Assembly (NCBI RefSeq): GCF_001183605.1
Contig: NZ_LFXJ01000008.1
Coordinates: 372,001-436,000, forward strand
Origin: Lysinibacillus xylanilyticus
GTDB taxonomy: Bacteria; Bacillota; Bacilli; Bacillales_A; Planococcaceae
Direction of reading: 5' to 3'
Length of the DNA stretch: 64,000 nt
Under the pieces are notes generated by a model. The model saw only the letters and a program-made list of their open reading frames with translations, had not been told where the DNA came from and made no database searches. Shown here piece after piece: positions 55,280-64,000 of the stretch; positions within the stretch are counted from its first letter, which is position 1, and every line of letters begins with the position of its first letter. The position numbers and the translations under genes are program-made.

Positions 55280-56212
55280 ATGAAAAAACCTGAATTGCTT
55301 GTTACACCACAATCAGTGGACCATGTAAAAGCACTTTTACAGGCTGGAGCAGATGCTTTTGTCATTGGTGAACAACAATTTGGTCTACGCCTAGCTGGAG
55401 AATTTTCTGTTAGTGAAGTGGAAGAAGCTACAAAGCTAATTCATGCAGCGGGTAAAAAGGTTTATGTTGCGGTAAATGCGTTATTCCATAATGAAAAATT
55501 GGATGCGCTTGCCGAATATTTAAAAGAAATGCAACGTATTGGTGTTGACCGTTTAATTTATGGTGATCCAGCAGTATTAATCATCCGTCGTGAGCAAGGT
55601 GTAACAATACCGCTACACTGGAATCCAGAAACGACTGCAACGAACTGGTTTACTGCAAATTATTGGGGGAAACGCGGAGCAACTCGAGCAGTGCTTTCAC
55701 GTGAACTTTCTTTAGATGAAGTGCTAGAAATTAAAGAAAATACAGAAGTAGAGATTGAGGTTCAAGTACATGGAATGACATGTATGTTCCAATCAAAACG
55801 TCCATTACTAGGCCATTATTTCTTATATCAAGATAAAGTAATGGAAATTGAAAATCGTAAGGAAAACCGCAATATGTTCATTCATGATGATGAACGTAAT
55901 AATAAATATCCGATTTATGAGGACGCTAACGGTACTCATATTTTCAGTCCAAACGATATGTGCATTATTGATGAGCTTGGCGAATTATTCGAAGGTGGCA
56001 TTGATGCATTGAAAATTGAGGGTGTTCTTCAAGCGCCAGAATATGTGGTCACAGTAACAGAAGCTTATCGTCAAGCAATTGACACATATTTTGACGAATC
56101 AGAAGATGCTTACGAAGATATTAAAGATGATTTATTAGTTAAAATTGAAGAAATTCAGCCTACCATCAGACCTCTTGATACTGGCTTTATCTTCAAGGAA
56201 ACAGTTTACTAG
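55280..56212 (+). CDS. trhP1: U32-family tRNA hydroxylation protein TrhP1 (YrrN)
   Basis: Peptidase-U32-like protein required for forming 5-hydroxyuridine at tRNA U34 from prephenate. The 310 aa protein uses ATG 55280 behind GAGGTGACTATT (the upstream TTG frame at 55259 overlaps trmR). Blocks KPELLVTPQSVDHVKALLQAG and GADAFVIGEQQFGLRL are the U32 N-terminal pattern. It lacks the C-terminal cysteine-rich part of its partner. It starts 5 bases after the trmR stop. Confidence 0.9.
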   Translation: MKKPELLVTPQSVDHVKALLQAGADAFVIGEQQFGLRLAGEFSVSEVEEATKLIHAAGKKVYVAVNALFHNEKLDALAEYLKEMQRIGVDRLIYGDPAVLIIRREQGVTIPLHWNPETTATNWFTANYWGKRGATRAVLSRELSLDEVLEIKENTEVEIEVQVHGMTCMFQSKRPLLGHYFLYQDKVMEIENRKENRNMFIHDDERNNKYPIYEDANGTHIFSPNDMCIIDELGELFEGGIDALKIEGVLQAPEYVVTVTEAYRQAIDTYFDESEDAYEDIKDDLLVKIEEIQPTIRPLDTGFIFKETVY

Positions 56213-56226
56213 GAGGTGGCAAGAAC

Positions 56227-57507
56227 ATGGCATTAGTATTAGAGCAAAATGACAAAATCCGTGAGATTGTAGACGGTAAACGTGTCATTACAAAAAAACC
56301 AGAGCTACTTGCCCCTGCAGGTAGTTTAGAAAAATTAAAAGTAGCAGTTCATTATGGAGCGGATGCTGTATTTATCGGTGGACGAGAGTTCGGTCTACGT
56401 TCAAACGCAGATAACTTCTCAATTGAAGAAATGCGCGAAGGTGTTGAATTCGCCAATAAATACGGTGCAAAAATATATGTTACGACAAATATTTTCGCAC
56501 ACAATGAAAATATGGACGGCTTAGAGCAATATTTACAAGATATTGAATCTGCAGGTGTTACAGGCATTATAGTAGCGGACCCATTAATCATTGAAACATG
56601 CCGTACAGCTGCACCAAAGCTTGAAATTCACCTTTCTACACAGCAATCTTTATCGAACTGGAAGGCAGTACAGTACTGGAAAGAAGAAGGCTTACATCGT
56701 GTAGTATTAGCACGTGAAGTTGGCGGCGAAGAAATGAAGCTGATGAAAGAAAAAGTCGATATTGAAATTGAGGCTTTCGTTCATGGAGCAATGTGTATCG
56801 CCTATTCTGGTCGCTGTGTACTTTCAAATCATATGACTGCTCGTGACTCTAACCGTGGTGGTTGCTGTCAATCTTGTCGTTGGGACTATGATTTATATGA
56901 GCTAGAAGATGGCGAAGAAAAGGCACTTTTCGATGATAACCACGCACCTTTTGCTATGAGTCCGAAAGACTTAAAGCTGATTGAAGCAATTCCACATATG
57001 ATTGAGCTTGGTATTGATTCATTAAAAGTAGAAGGTCGTATGAAATCAATTCACTATGTTGCTACAGTTGTTTCAGTGTACCGCAAAGTGATTGACGCTT
57101 ATTGTGCTGACCCTGAAAATTTCAAAATTAAACGTGAATGGCTTGAAGAACTAGACAAATGTGCTAACCGAGATACTGCTGAAGCATTCTTCCATGATGC
57201 CCCTGGCCAGGAGGAGCAAATGTTTGGTGTTCATGGACGTAAAACAACTTATGAGTTTGCTGGTTTAATTTTGGAGCATGACACTGAAACAAAAATTGTT
57301 ACAATGCAACAACGTAACTATTTTAAACCTGGTGATGAGGTAGAGTTCTTTGGACCAGAAATCGAAAATTTCCGTTTTACAATGGGTGAGATTTGGGACG
57401 AGGATGGCAATAGCTTAGATGCGGCACGTCATCCACTACAAATTGTTAAATTTAAATGCGATACACCATTAAAACCACATAACATGATGCGAAAGGAGAA
57501 TAAATAA
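56227..57507 (+). CDS. trhP2: U32-family tRNA hydroxylation protein TrhP2 (YrrO)
   Basis: Partner of TrhP1. The 426 aa protein has the U32 signature [36 protein letters not shown], and a cysteine cluster ([28 protein letters not shown]) that could hold an iron-sulfur cluster. A C-terminal beta-barrel follows. TAGGAGGTGG precedes the ATG; the stop overlaps the udk start by one base (TAATG). Confidence 0.93.
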   Translation: MALVLEQNDKIREIVDGKRVITKKPELLAPAGSLEKLKVAVHYGADAVFIGGREFGLRSNADNFSIEEMREGVEFANKYGAKIYVTTNIFAHNENMDGLEQYLQDIESAGVTGIIVADPLIIETCRTAAPKLEIHLSTQQSLSNWKAVQYWKEEGLHRVVLAREVGGEEMKLMKEKVDIEIEAFVHGAMCIAYSGRCVLSNHMTARDSNRGGCCQSCRWDYDLYELEDGEEKALFDDNHAPFAMSPKDLKLIEAIPHMIELGIDSLKVEGRMKSIHYVATVVSVYRKVIDAYCADPENFKIKREWLEELDKCANRDTAEAFFHDAPGQEEQMFGVHGRKTTYEFAGLILEHDTETKIVTMQQRNYFKPGDEVEFFGPEIENFRFTMGEIWDEDGNSLDAARHPLQIVKFKCDTPLKPHNMMRKENK

Positions 57508-58145
57508 TGGCAGCAAAGCGTCCAGTCGTCATCGGAATCGCTGGTGGCTCATGCTCGGGAAAGACGAGTGTGACCCGTGCTATTTATGATGTTTTCCGCG
57601 ATCATTCAGTAGTTGTAATTGAACAAGATTTTTATTATAAAGATCAAAGTCATTTAACGTTTGAGGAGCGTTTAGGTACAAACTATGACCATCCGTTAGC
57701 GTTTGATAATGATTTGTTAATTGAACACCTAAAAAAATTATTGGTCCGTCAACCAATCGAAAAGCCAGTATATGATTATGTGCAGCATACAAGAGCTCAA
57801 GAAGTTATTCATGTAGAGCCTGTAGATGTTATTATACTAGAAGGTATTTTAGTGTTAGAAGATGCAGATTTACGTGATTTAATGGACATTAAATTATTTG
57901 TAGATACGGACTCAGATTTACGTATTATTCGTCGTATAATGCGTGATATAAAAGAGCGTGGACGTACAACCGATTCTGTAATCGACCAATATTTATCGGC
58001 AGTGCGTCCAATGCATAATTTATTTATTGAACCGACGAAACGTTATGCTGATATTATTATTCCTGAAGGTGGGGATAATGAGGTTGCGATTGATTTAATG
58101 GTAACTAAGATTAAAACTATCCTTGAAACCGACAACGTATTGTAA
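57507..58145 (+). CDS. udk: Uridine kinase
   Basis: Phosphorylates uridine and cytidine in pyrimidine salvage. The 212 aa P-loop protein has [17 protein letters not shown] near residue 9, [17 protein letters not shown] and [20 protein letters not shown]. It is last in the trmR-trhP1-trhP2-udk operon, as in B. subtilis. Confidence 0.96.
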   Translation: MAAKRPVVIGIAGGSCSGKTSVTRAIYDVFRDHSVVVIEQDFYYKDQSHLTFEERLGTNYDHPLAFDNDLLIEHLKKLLVRQPIEKPVYDYVQHTRAQEVIHVEPVDVIILEGILVLEDADLRDLMDIKLFVDTDSDLRIIRRIMRDIKERGRTTDSVIDQYLSAVRPMHNLFIEPTKRYADIIIPEGGDNEVAIDLMVTKIKTILETDNVL

Positions 58146-58332
58146 TAAGATAGAGTTGTATTGACAATATTTACATGCAAATCTGTACATATTTCAGAAA
58201 GGCATGCATACTATTAGGTCAAAGAGTAATTTGAAACCGTTTAAAAATAATAAAATTCGATTAAGTGAATCCTACTAGGCACTTAATCGAGTTTTATGTT
58301 TTTATATTGACGAAAACAAGGAGTGAAGAACT

Positions 58333-58821
58333 TTGGCAAACGAAAAACAATACCCAATGACAGCTGAAGGTAAAAGAAAATTAGAAGAAGAATTAGTGAA
58401 ATTAGAAACAGAAACACGTAAGGAAATCGTAGAACGTATTAAAATCGCTCGTGATTTCGGGGATCTTTCTGAAAATGCTGAGTATGATTCTGCAAAAGAA
58501 GAACAAGCCTTTTTAGAAGGTCGAATTTCTACATTAAAATCAATGATTCGTAACGCAGTTATTATTTCTGAGGATGAAACAGACAACAGTGTAGTATCAC
58601 TAGGGAAAACGGTTACATTTGTAGAAGTTATTAATGGGAAACCATCAACAGATGAGGAATCGTATACAATTGTTGGTTCGGCTGAGGCAGATCCAATGGA
58701 GTTCCGTATTTCGAATGAATCACCAATTGCTAAAGGCTTGCTTGGTCGTGCTGAAGGCGAAGAGGTTGTCGTACAAACACCTGGTGGTGAAATGAAAGTT
58801 AAAATTATTTCAATAAAATAA
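58333..58821 (+). CDS. greA: Transcription elongation factor GreA
   Basis: Rescues backtracked RNA polymerase by stimulating transcript cleavage. The 162 aa protein uses a TTG start at 58333 behind AAGGAGTGAAGAAC and begins [20 protein letters not shown]. The N-terminal coiled coil carries the acidic tip block [20 protein letters not shown]; the C-terminal FKBP-like domain is about 82-160. Located between udk and yrrS, as expected. Confidence 0.97.
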   Translation: MANEKQYPMTAEGKRKLEEELVKLETETRKEIVERIKIARDFGDLSENAEYDSAKEEQAFLEGRISTLKSMIRNAVIISEDETDNSVVSLGKTVTFVEVINGKPSTDEESYTIVGSAEADPMEFRISNESPIAKGLLGRAEGEEVVVQTPGGEMKVKIISIK

Positions 58822-58828
58822 TTTTAGT

Positions 58829-58877
58829 ACAAGCAGTTAGCTTATCTTTTTAAAGGAGAGCTAGCTGCTTTTTTTTC
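58829..58877 (+). terminator. Terminator of greA
   Basis: AAGCAGTTAGCT pairs with AGCTAGCTGCTT (one mismatch) and TTTTTT follows. Confidence 0.85.
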
Positions 58878-58889
58878 ATCCGCAAATGT

Positions 58890-58975
58890 TTTTTTGTAGC
58901 GACAGAAACAAAAGGGTTTATCTGTGCGAAAGCGAAGCGACAACAGCAACTATGCCAAGGAAAAAATGATTCTTG
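58890..58975 (+). repeat. Hairpin modules and repeat B fragment
   Basis: TCTGTGCGAAAGCGAAGCGA and a shorter TGTAGCGACAG copy, followed by ACTATGCCAAGGAAAAAATG, which resembles the right end of family B. Confidence 0.5.
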
Positions 58976-59016
58976 AATCTGCATTATATGTAAATTTTCA
59001 CATAAATGATGAAAAT

Positions 59017-59193
59017 ATGGTTCGTCACCGAAAGTTGTGGATGACATTTGCTAAAACATATACTATGTAAATAGGTTGATTGGAGTGGAGGCTGGACGCC
59101 ACTAGGAAGCTTTGCTCTGCGCGAAAGCGAAGCGTCAGAGATAAAGCGCGCAGTCGGAACGGAAATCAACCACACGTTTTGGTGATGATCCAT
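59017..59193 (+). repeat. Intergenic repeat family A, 177 bp copy
   Basis: Left ATGGTTCGTCACCGAAAGTT, right TTTTGGTGATGATCCAT: clear terminal inverted repeats. Inner pair GGTTGATTGGAGTGGAGGCT / GGAACGGAAATCAACC. The middle is replaced by one GCGAAAGCGAAGCG module. Confidence 0.82.
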
Positions 59194-59313
59194 AAATCGT
59201 TGGAAAATACGTCGAGATGTCTATATTTTTCTCTACGAAAAAATATATGAGCACAATTATTTTGCAAGTACTGTTGAACTTGATAGAATATTGGCTAGAG
59301 AGGGGGAGACTTC

Positions 59314-59967
59314 ATGAGTGAACGAAAAACTCGAAGCAGTCGTCATTTGCAGCCATCTCGTAATAAAAAGCTAGATAAACTATTGAATGTTTTAATTGGT
59401 ATTGTCGTGATATTAATTATTATAACAGCAACATTTGTGTTTAAATGGCAGGATGATGCAGGAAAGGCTGAGAAAGACGAGCCAAAACAGGAGCAGAAGA
59501 ACGATAAAGAAGATGTGAAGGAAGAGCCTTCTAAAGAGCAAAATAATGATGTATCAGCTAAAGAGGAAAAACCAGCAAAGGAAGAGCCTACAGAAGAATC
59601 ACAAACATCTGAACAGGACGCTACTACTGAAACTACTTCAGACAACCCAATTGTTGACAAGGTCATAACAAATGAAAACTGGCAACCTACACCTACAACA
59701 CAAACAGGTCAGCATGTGTCTTCTTACGATGATAAATCAGTAGACTGGGCTGAAAAGGTAGCAACAGTTTCGGCCGTTACAGGCATCGGAAAGGACAATA
59801 TGATTGTTTGGCGTATGGGGAATAACGGTAGCGCTAATTCAGCTATTGCAACAGTTTCAACAAATGATAAGACAAAAATGTATCGCGTTAGTATGGAATG
59901 GGTCGACAACGAAGGCTGGACAACAGTAAAACTTGAGCAACTAAATACATTAGATGGCGCCTATTGA
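59314..59967 (+). CDS. YrrS-like DUF1510 membrane protein
   Basis: A 217 aa protein: short basic cytoplasmic start, one membrane helix (about residues 24-45, LNVLIGIVVILIIITATFVF), a long low-complexity linker of Lys/Glu/Ser/Thr (48-115), and a folded C-terminal DUF1510 domain (about 118-217, with the WQPTPTTQTG and GKDNMIVWRMGNNGSANSA blocks). B. subtilis yrrS sits after greA and is followed by pbpI; here pbpI is missing and mtnN follows. GAGGGGGAG precedes the ATG. Confidence 0.9.
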   Translation: MSERKTRSSRHLQPSRNKKLDKLLNVLIGIVVILIIITATFVFKWQDDAGKAEKDEPKQEQKNDKEDVKEEPSKEQNNDVSAKEEKPAKEEPTEESQTSEQDATTETTSDNPIVDKVITNENWQPTPTTQTGQHVSSYDDKSVDWAEKVATVSAVTGIGKDNMIVWRMGNNGSANSAIATVSTNDKTKMYRVSMEWVDNEGWTTVKLEQLNTLDGAY

Positions 59968-60028
59968 CGAAAATAAAACGTTTGTTTATTTTTAATAGAG
60001 TTGATTAAAGAAGGGAAGTAACAGAGAG

Positions 60029-60721
60029 ATGAAAATTGCAGTAATCGGCGCAATGGAAGAGGAAGTAGAGCTTTTAAGAGCATCATTAGATAATGCAGAA
60101 AGTTCAACAATCGCAGGCAGTGAGTATACAACAGGAACTTATAAAGGGAAAGAGGTAGTTTTATTAAAGAGCGGTATTGGTAAAGTAAATGCTGCAATGT
60201 CAACTACTATTCTATTACATGAATTTAAGCCTGATGTAGTCATTAATACGGGCTCTGCAGGCGGCTATGATGAAACTCTTGAAGTAGGTGCAGTCGTTAT
60301 TTCGGATGAAGTTCGTCATCATGATGTAGATGTTACGATTTTCGGTTATGAAATGGGTCAGATGGCAGGTATGCCAGCAGCTTATAAATCAGATGAAAAA
60401 CTTATGAAAGTGGCTGAAGAGGCAGTAGAGGCTGTTGGAGAGCACCAATATGGTATTGGTTTAATTTGCTCAGGTGATGCCTTTATGAATGATCCTGTTC
60501 GTGTAGAAGATGTCCGACGCCATTTCCCACAAATGAAGGCAGTGGAGATGGAAGCAGCAGCTGTTGCACAAGTGTGTTATCAATTTGGTACGCCGTTTGT
60601 TGTTATTCGTGCTTTATCAGATATTGCTGGAAAAGAATCGAATATTAGCTTCGATGAGTTTTTACCAGTAGCTGCAAAGCATTCCACACAAATCGTACTT
60701 AAAGCTATAGAATCGTTATAA
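60029..60721 (+). CDS. mtnN: 5'-methylthioadenosine/S-adenosylhomocysteine nucleosidase
   Basis: Cleaves adenine from MTA and SAH in methionine salvage and SAM recycling. The 230 aa protein starts [17 protein letters not shown], has [33 protein letters not shown], the substrate glutamate block [15 protein letters not shown] and the catalytic aspartate in [28 protein letters not shown] precedes the ATG. Confidence 0.96.
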   Translation: MKIAVIGAMEEEVELLRASLDNAESSTIAGSEYTTGTYKGKEVVLLKSGIGKVNAAMSTTILLHEFKPDVVINTGSAGGYDETLEVGAVVISDEVRHHDVDVTIFGYEMGQMAGMPAAYKSDEKLMKVAEEAVEAVGEHQYGIGLICSGDAFMNDPVRVEDVRRHFPQMKAVEMEAAAVAQVCYQFGTPFVVIRALSDIAGKESNISFDEFLPVAAKHSTQIVLKAIESL

Positions 60722-60727
60722 ATATTC

Positions 60728-60758
60728 CAGTGGGGTTTTCTTCATCCCCACTGATTTT
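60728..60758 (+). terminator. Terminator of mtnN
   Basis: CAGTGGGG and CCCCACTG form a perfect stem followed by ATTTTTC. Confidence 0.85.
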
Positions 60759-60904
60759 TCGTATTCACAAATCTGCGAGATAAACTACACAAAATAGTCA
60801 AAATGAGTGGCTTTTAGTGTGAGAAAAATCACAGTTTGAAAGTCTCGCTAATGCTAAACTGTTGTTAAATAAATCTCTTCATATTTAGATGGGAGGCATT
60901 CATA

Positions 60905-60997
60905 ATGCTATTTTTAACAGTGGGTGTAGTCATTATAACAATGTTACTCGGTACACTTATTTCGGTAGAACTATCAGAATCAGCAGAATTTCATTAA
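60905..60997 (+). CDS. 30-residue predicted single-pass membrane peptide
   Basis: ATG at 60905 has GATGGGAGGCATTCATA just ahead, a strong ribosome site. The product starts MLFLTVGVVIITMLLGTLIS, almost entirely one hydrophobic helix, with an acidic end (ESAEFH). A private terminator follows within 10 bases of the stop, so the locus looks like a complete tiny gene. No known family recognised. Confidence 0.55.
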   Translation: MLFLTVGVVIITMLLGTLISVELSESAEFH

Positions 60998-61002
60998 GAG
61001 AA

Positions 61003-61042
61003 AAAGCTCTCTTGCGACATTCAATCGCAAGAGAGCTTTTTT
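61003..61042 (+). terminator. Terminator of the small membrane peptide gene
   Basis: AAAGCTCTCTTGCG pairs perfectly with CGCAAGAGAGCTTT, followed by TTT. Confidence 0.88.
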
Positions 61043-61079
61043 ATTGCTTCATAGTTACGCGACGCGAACTTACTAAGGA

Positions 61080-61391
61080 TTGGCTCATTACTAAAAGTTA
61101 GGGATGATGTTTGGTAAAACGTATGCTTAGTATATAAGTGATAGGAGTGAGGTGTGGCGACTCCTTGGAGATAGCATCACAGATAAGACTCTGGAGCGAG
61201 CAGGCAGGGGAACGAAGGCTAAAAACATCACGTCCTGTGATATCGCCCACGTGACCAACCTCCCGCTGCTGCTGCTGCGTTAGCACTACGCTTTCGCGCA
61301 AGAAAAATTTGTTGTCCTAATCGGCTCATCAGACACCCTCAGGAAAGCGCCCGTTAAAGAACATAAATCAACCCCACGTTATGACGAGCCT
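61080..61391 (+). repeat. Intergenic repeat family A, 312 bp diverged copy
   Basis: Left TTGGCTCATTACTAAAAGTT, right CACGTTATGACGAGCC. The interior keeps GGCGACTCCTTGGAGATAGC, the CGAAGGC/ATCAC/GTGAT hairpin with a mutated arm, and a CTACGCTTTCGCGCAAG module. Confidence 0.75.
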
Positions 61392-61478
61392 AATACTTTT
61401 GTAACAAAAAATACAAGATTAATTGCAGAATAATGTAATGGAAATATTGAAATTATATAATTATCAATTTACAATATA

Positions 61479-62186
61479 TTACTCAATTATTTTTTGATCT
61501 CGTTTATATAATTGATAGAGTTTAATAAGTGCTCGCTTTTCAATGCGAGATACATAGCTACGAGAAATATTTAAACGTGCAGCGATTTCCTTTTGTGTAA
61601 GTGCATCTTGCTGGTTTAAACCATAGCGGAGTGTAACGATTTCGAGTTCACGTTCGTCAAGCATATGCAGATAATGATATAGTTGTGCAACATGCTCTTT
61701 ATGTTCAATTTTTTCTGTTGCACTTTCTTCATCGCATTGTAAGAGATCTCGGATTTGTAGGGCATTACCATCTTTATCTGTACCGATTGGCTCAAATAAG
61801 GAAACATCTTTTTGCACTTTTTTCTGTGTACGAAGATGCATTAAAATTTCATTTTCGATACAACGGGCAGCATAAGTGGCAAGGCGTGTTTTTTTGTCAG
61901 GAGTATAACTTTCTACAGCTTTCATAAGACCAATAGTACCGATGGAAATATAATCATCAAGTTGTTCATGCTTTGGGTGGAATTTTTTCACAACGTGTGC
62001 GACGAGTCTCATATTGCGTTCAATTAGATCAAGACGCGCTTGCTCATCACCGCCTAAAAATCGTTCAATACAAGCAGCTTCCTCTTCTTTTGAAAAGGGT
62101 TTATGGAATGTTTGCCCCTTTAAATAGCCAAGTAACGCTGGGATCTCAAGCCATAACTGCAACATAGATGTAAAAATTCCGCTCAT
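61479..62186 (-). CDS. sigK: RNA polymerase sporulation sigma factor SigK
   Basis: Late mother-cell sigma factor. The 235 aa protein has an N-terminal hydrophobic pro-sequence (SMLQLWLEIPALLGYLKG), region 2 (ERNMRLVAHVVKKFHP, SIGTIGLMKAVESY, LATYAARCIENEILMHLR), and region 4 (TQKEIAARLNISRSYVSRIE, KRALIKLYQL). It is intact, not split into spoIVCB/spoIIIC by a skin-type element as in B. subtilis 168. The pro-sequence implies SpoIVFB-type processing. Start near 62186 lies behind GGAAAGGATG on the minus strand. It establishes the organism as a spore former. Confidence 0.95.
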   Translation of the reverse strand: MSGIFTSMLQLWLEIPALLGYLKGQTFHKPFSKEEEAACIERFLGGDEQARLDLIERNMRLVAHVVKKFHPKHEQLDDYISIGTIGLMKAVESYTPDKKTRLATYAARCIENEILMHLRTQKKVQKDVSLFEPIGTDKDGNALQIRDLLQCDEESATEKIEHKEHVAQLYHYLHMLDERELEIVTLRYGLNQQDALTQKEIAARLNISRSYVSRIEKRALIKLYQLYKRDQKIIE

Positions 62187-62246
62187 TGAATGATTTCATC
62201 CTTTCCCCATTTTTCGACAGTATATGTTATAAAACTGTGTTAAATG

Positions 62247-62286
62247 AAAAAAAGTGCAACAGCAAATGCGCTGTTACACTTTTTTT
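62247..62286. terminator. Terminator overlapping the pssA stop codon
   Basis: AAAAAAAGTG-C-AACAGC pairs with GCTGTTACACTTTTTTT; the pssA stop (62274-62276) lies in the stem. U-tracts on both strands. Confidence 0.8.
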
Positions 62287-62816
62287 AACGTGATTGTACT
62301 AATCATGAGTAATGCTAGTATTGGGAATAGGAAAAGGTAAAATGCCGGGTGGAACGTATTAGATGCAAAATACGTTAAAGTTAAGATCGTACCTGCAGCT
62401 GTAATTGGTAACCCTGTAAAATAACCGTTTGCATCAGAAATATTGAAGCGAGCTAATCTCATCGCACCGCAAATGATGTATAGTACTGTCATTGTCATTC
62501 CAACGAAACCAAAGTCGACTAAGACAACTTTATACATTAATAATGCAGGCGCTACACCAAATGATATAATATCACTCATAGAATCTAATTGTTTACCTAG
62601 ATCAGACACTTGTCCGAGTGCTCTAGCTACCTTTCCATCATAACGATCAAGAAGGGCTGCAATAAAGATAAACAAGACACTGTAGCTATAGTATTCGTGT
62701 AGTGTAGCCATTATGGCCGCGCCGCCGAAGGACATATTACTGATTGTGATAAAGTTTGCTGCTTGCGATTTCATTTTCTTAACCGTGGTATCCACCAACT
62801 TGTGATAAAAAAACAA
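62274..62816 (-). CDS. pssA: CDP-diacylglycerol-serine O-phosphatidyltransferase
   Basis: Makes phosphatidylserine from CDP-diacylglycerol and serine. The 180 aa membrane protein has about five helices and the full CDP-alcohol phosphotransferase motif D-G-x2-A-R-x8-G-x3-D-x3-D, in DGKVARALGQVSDLGKQLD followed by SMSD. TTG start at 62816 behind AAAGGAGTGATC on the minus strand. Divergent from psd, which uses its product. Confidence 0.92.
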   Translation of the reverse strand: MFFYHKLVDTTVKKMKSQAANFITISNMSFGGAAIMATLHEYYSYSVLFIFIAALLDRYDGKVARALGQVSDLGKQLDSMSDIISFGVAPALLMYKVVLVDFGFVGMTMTVLYIICGAMRLARFNISDANGYFTGLPITAAGTILTLTYFASNTFHPAFYLFLFPILALLMISTITLKKV

Positions 62817-62910
62817 GGGGGATCACTCCTTTGCACTTAAGATATTGTACCATTATACTTCGAATGCGAAAAAATTGACAGTCTAAATTAATCGATAGGG
62901 GTTTTGTTTT

Positions 62911-63693
62911 ATGAAAGAAAAACTATATCAACGCTTGATTGAATTAACAAATGGTAAGCAATCCTCCCATCTTTTGCAATCTATTGCAAAAGCAAAGTGG
63001 AGTAAACGTATGATTCCTAGTTATATGAAGGTATACGACATTAATCTTGAAGAGGTTTCAAAAAAACAACAACAATTTTCAAGTTTACATGACTTTTTTA
63101 CAAGAGAGCTTTTAGAAGATGCGCGTCCAATTGAACAAAATCCCACTACTTATGTAAGTCCAGTGGATGCAAAAGTGGAATCATTTGGACGTATCGAATG
63201 GGATATGACATTTCATGTAAAGGGTAAGCCTTATGCTTTACATGATTTACTTGGCAATGCAGAACGTGCTACACAATATGCAGATGGACATTTTATCGTG
63301 TTTTACTTAAGTCCTGCAGATTATCACCGTATTCATAGCCCGATTGATGGGGAAGTGCTTAGACAATATACACTTGGTCAAAAATCTTTTCCTGTTAACC
63401 AGCTCGGTCTTACATACGGTAAAAAACCTATTTCACACAATTATCGTTCAGTAACGGAGCTGAAAGTGGCGAATAATCAGCAGATAGCGTTTATTAAAGT
63501 TGGTGCTACCTTTGTAAACTCTATCATGCTCACTAATACAACAACACAGTGGCATAAGGGTGAAGAAGTCGGATATTTTTCATTCGGCTCAACAGTAGTT
63601 ATGCTGTTTGAAAAGGATGCAATAGAATTTACGGAAAATGTTGTACAAGGAAGCCCAATTCGAATGGGTGAAGCCTTCGCAAATATGCTATAA
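62911..63693 (+). CDS. psd: Phosphatidylserine decarboxylase proenzyme
   Basis: Decarboxylates phosphatidylserine to phosphatidylethanolamine. The 260 aa protein has the histidine block YLSPADYHRIHSPIDGE and the self-cleavage site near the C-terminus in YFSFGSTVVMLFEK, where the Ser of GST becomes the pyruvoyl group. Diverges from pssA, so the two genes make the whole PE branch. The start has GATAGGGG ahead. Confidence 0.94.
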   Translation: MKEKLYQRLIELTNGKQSSHLLQSIAKAKWSKRMIPSYMKVYDINLEEVSKKQQQFSSLHDFFTRELLEDARPIEQNPTTYVSPVDAKVESFGRIEWDMTFHVKGKPYALHDLLGNAERATQYADGHFIVFYLSPADYHRIHSPIDGEVLRQYTLGQKSFPVNQLGLTYGKKPISHNYRSVTELKVANNQQIAFIKVGATFVNSIMLTNTTTQWHKGEEVGYFSFGSTVVMLFEKDAIEFTENVVQGSPIRMGEAFANML

Positions 63694-63729
63694 TGGTCGA
63701 ATAATACATTTAGATTAGGGGTCGCTATT

Positions 63730-64000
63730 TTGTATAATTTTTTATTACCAGATGAATTTGTCACGAGTATTTATGAAATTACACCGGAAAAGCTTCAAGA
63801 CTTAGGCATTAAAGGGATTATTACGGATTTAGATAATACGCTTGTGGAATGGGACCGCGCAGATGCAACGGAAGAGCTTATTATTTGGCTACGCATTATG
63901 AAAGAATCAGGCATTCGTGTTATTATTGCGTCGAATAACAAAGAAGCACGTGTTAAGCAATTTGCTGAGCCATTAGGTATTCCTTATATTCATAAGGCGA
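63730..64000 (+). CDS. YqeG-family HAD-type phosphatase, 5' part (truncated by window)
   Basis: The frame runs off the end of the window. TTG start at 63730 behind TTAGGGGTCGC; it begins MYNFLLPDEFVTSIYEI and carries the HAD motif I in GIITDLDNTLVEWDR and motif II region VIIASNNKEARV. These match YqeG (HAD subfamily IIIA). In Bacilli yqeG precedes yqeH and aroE. About 90 residues are visible. Confidence 0.88.
   Translation, partial: MYNFLLPDEFVTSIYEITPEKLQDLGIKGIITDLDNTLVEWDRADATEELIIWLRIMKESGIRVIIASNNKEARVKQFAEPLGIPYIHKA

Overview
The window is a low-GC Firmicute chromosome segment, most likely from the genus Lysinibacillus (L. sphaericus/fusiformis group). The basis is protein-level similarity to Bacillaceae and a gene order that follows the Bacillus subtilis relA-to-greA region: relA, dtd, yrvJ-type amidase, hisS, aspS, 6S RNA, tcdA, rarA, cymR, iscS, mnmA, TPR gene, recD2, alaS, ireB, ruvX, yrzB, mltG, trmR, trhP1, trhP2, udk, greA, yrrS, mtnN. 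Species is an inference. I saw no rRNA, tRNA, CRISPR array, prophage or complete insertion sequence.

Layout. 1-3000: end of an MFS transporter, then a pseudouridine catabolic pair (psuK, psuG). 3000-12250: stringent-response enzyme RelA, D-aminoacyl-tRNA deacylase, a cell-wall amidase, T-box-controlled hisS, aspS and a 6S RNA. 12500-23500: an accessory amino-sugar cluster (nagA, nagR, a SIS-domain protein, ptsH, ptsI, an Eis-like acetyltransferase, a lactose/cellobiose-family PTS, a MupG-like hydrolase and an N-acetylglucosamine-kinase-like protein). Two perfect NagR-type palindromes mark it as one regulon for importing and dismantling GlcNAc-containing disaccharides. 23800-37100: tRNA modification, sulfur regulation and DNA repair genes, with a small alarmone synthetase and a eukaryotic-type HisA inserted. 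37300-41000: an HpaB-type monooxygenase and an M-box riboswitch-controlled CorA. 41000-46100: T-box alaS, ireB, ruvX and two DUF1292 genes. 46300-52600: a sulfur-compound uptake and desulfurisation operon whose last gene, an acyl-CoA-dehydrogenase-like monooxygenase, is broken. 52900-60800: mltG, the tRNA U34 5-methoxyuridine genes, udk, greA, yrrS and mtnN. 61400-64000: sigK, divergent pssA/psd, and the start of a yqeG-type phosphatase.

The most unusual feature is non-coding. Two abundant repeat families fill the intergenic spaces. Family A has terminal inverted repeats of about 20 bp, with about seven full, minimal or decayed copies. Family B is a roughly 200 bp multi-hairpin element in five copies. 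One B copy lies inside the broken dehydrogenase gene, and one of its stems shows a compensatory base-pair change between copies. A short hairpin module (arms TGTAGC/GCTACA around GCGAAAGCGAAGCG) is scattered alone and inside loops of both families. These look like non-autonomous mobile or structured-RNA elements and deserve a genome-wide census.
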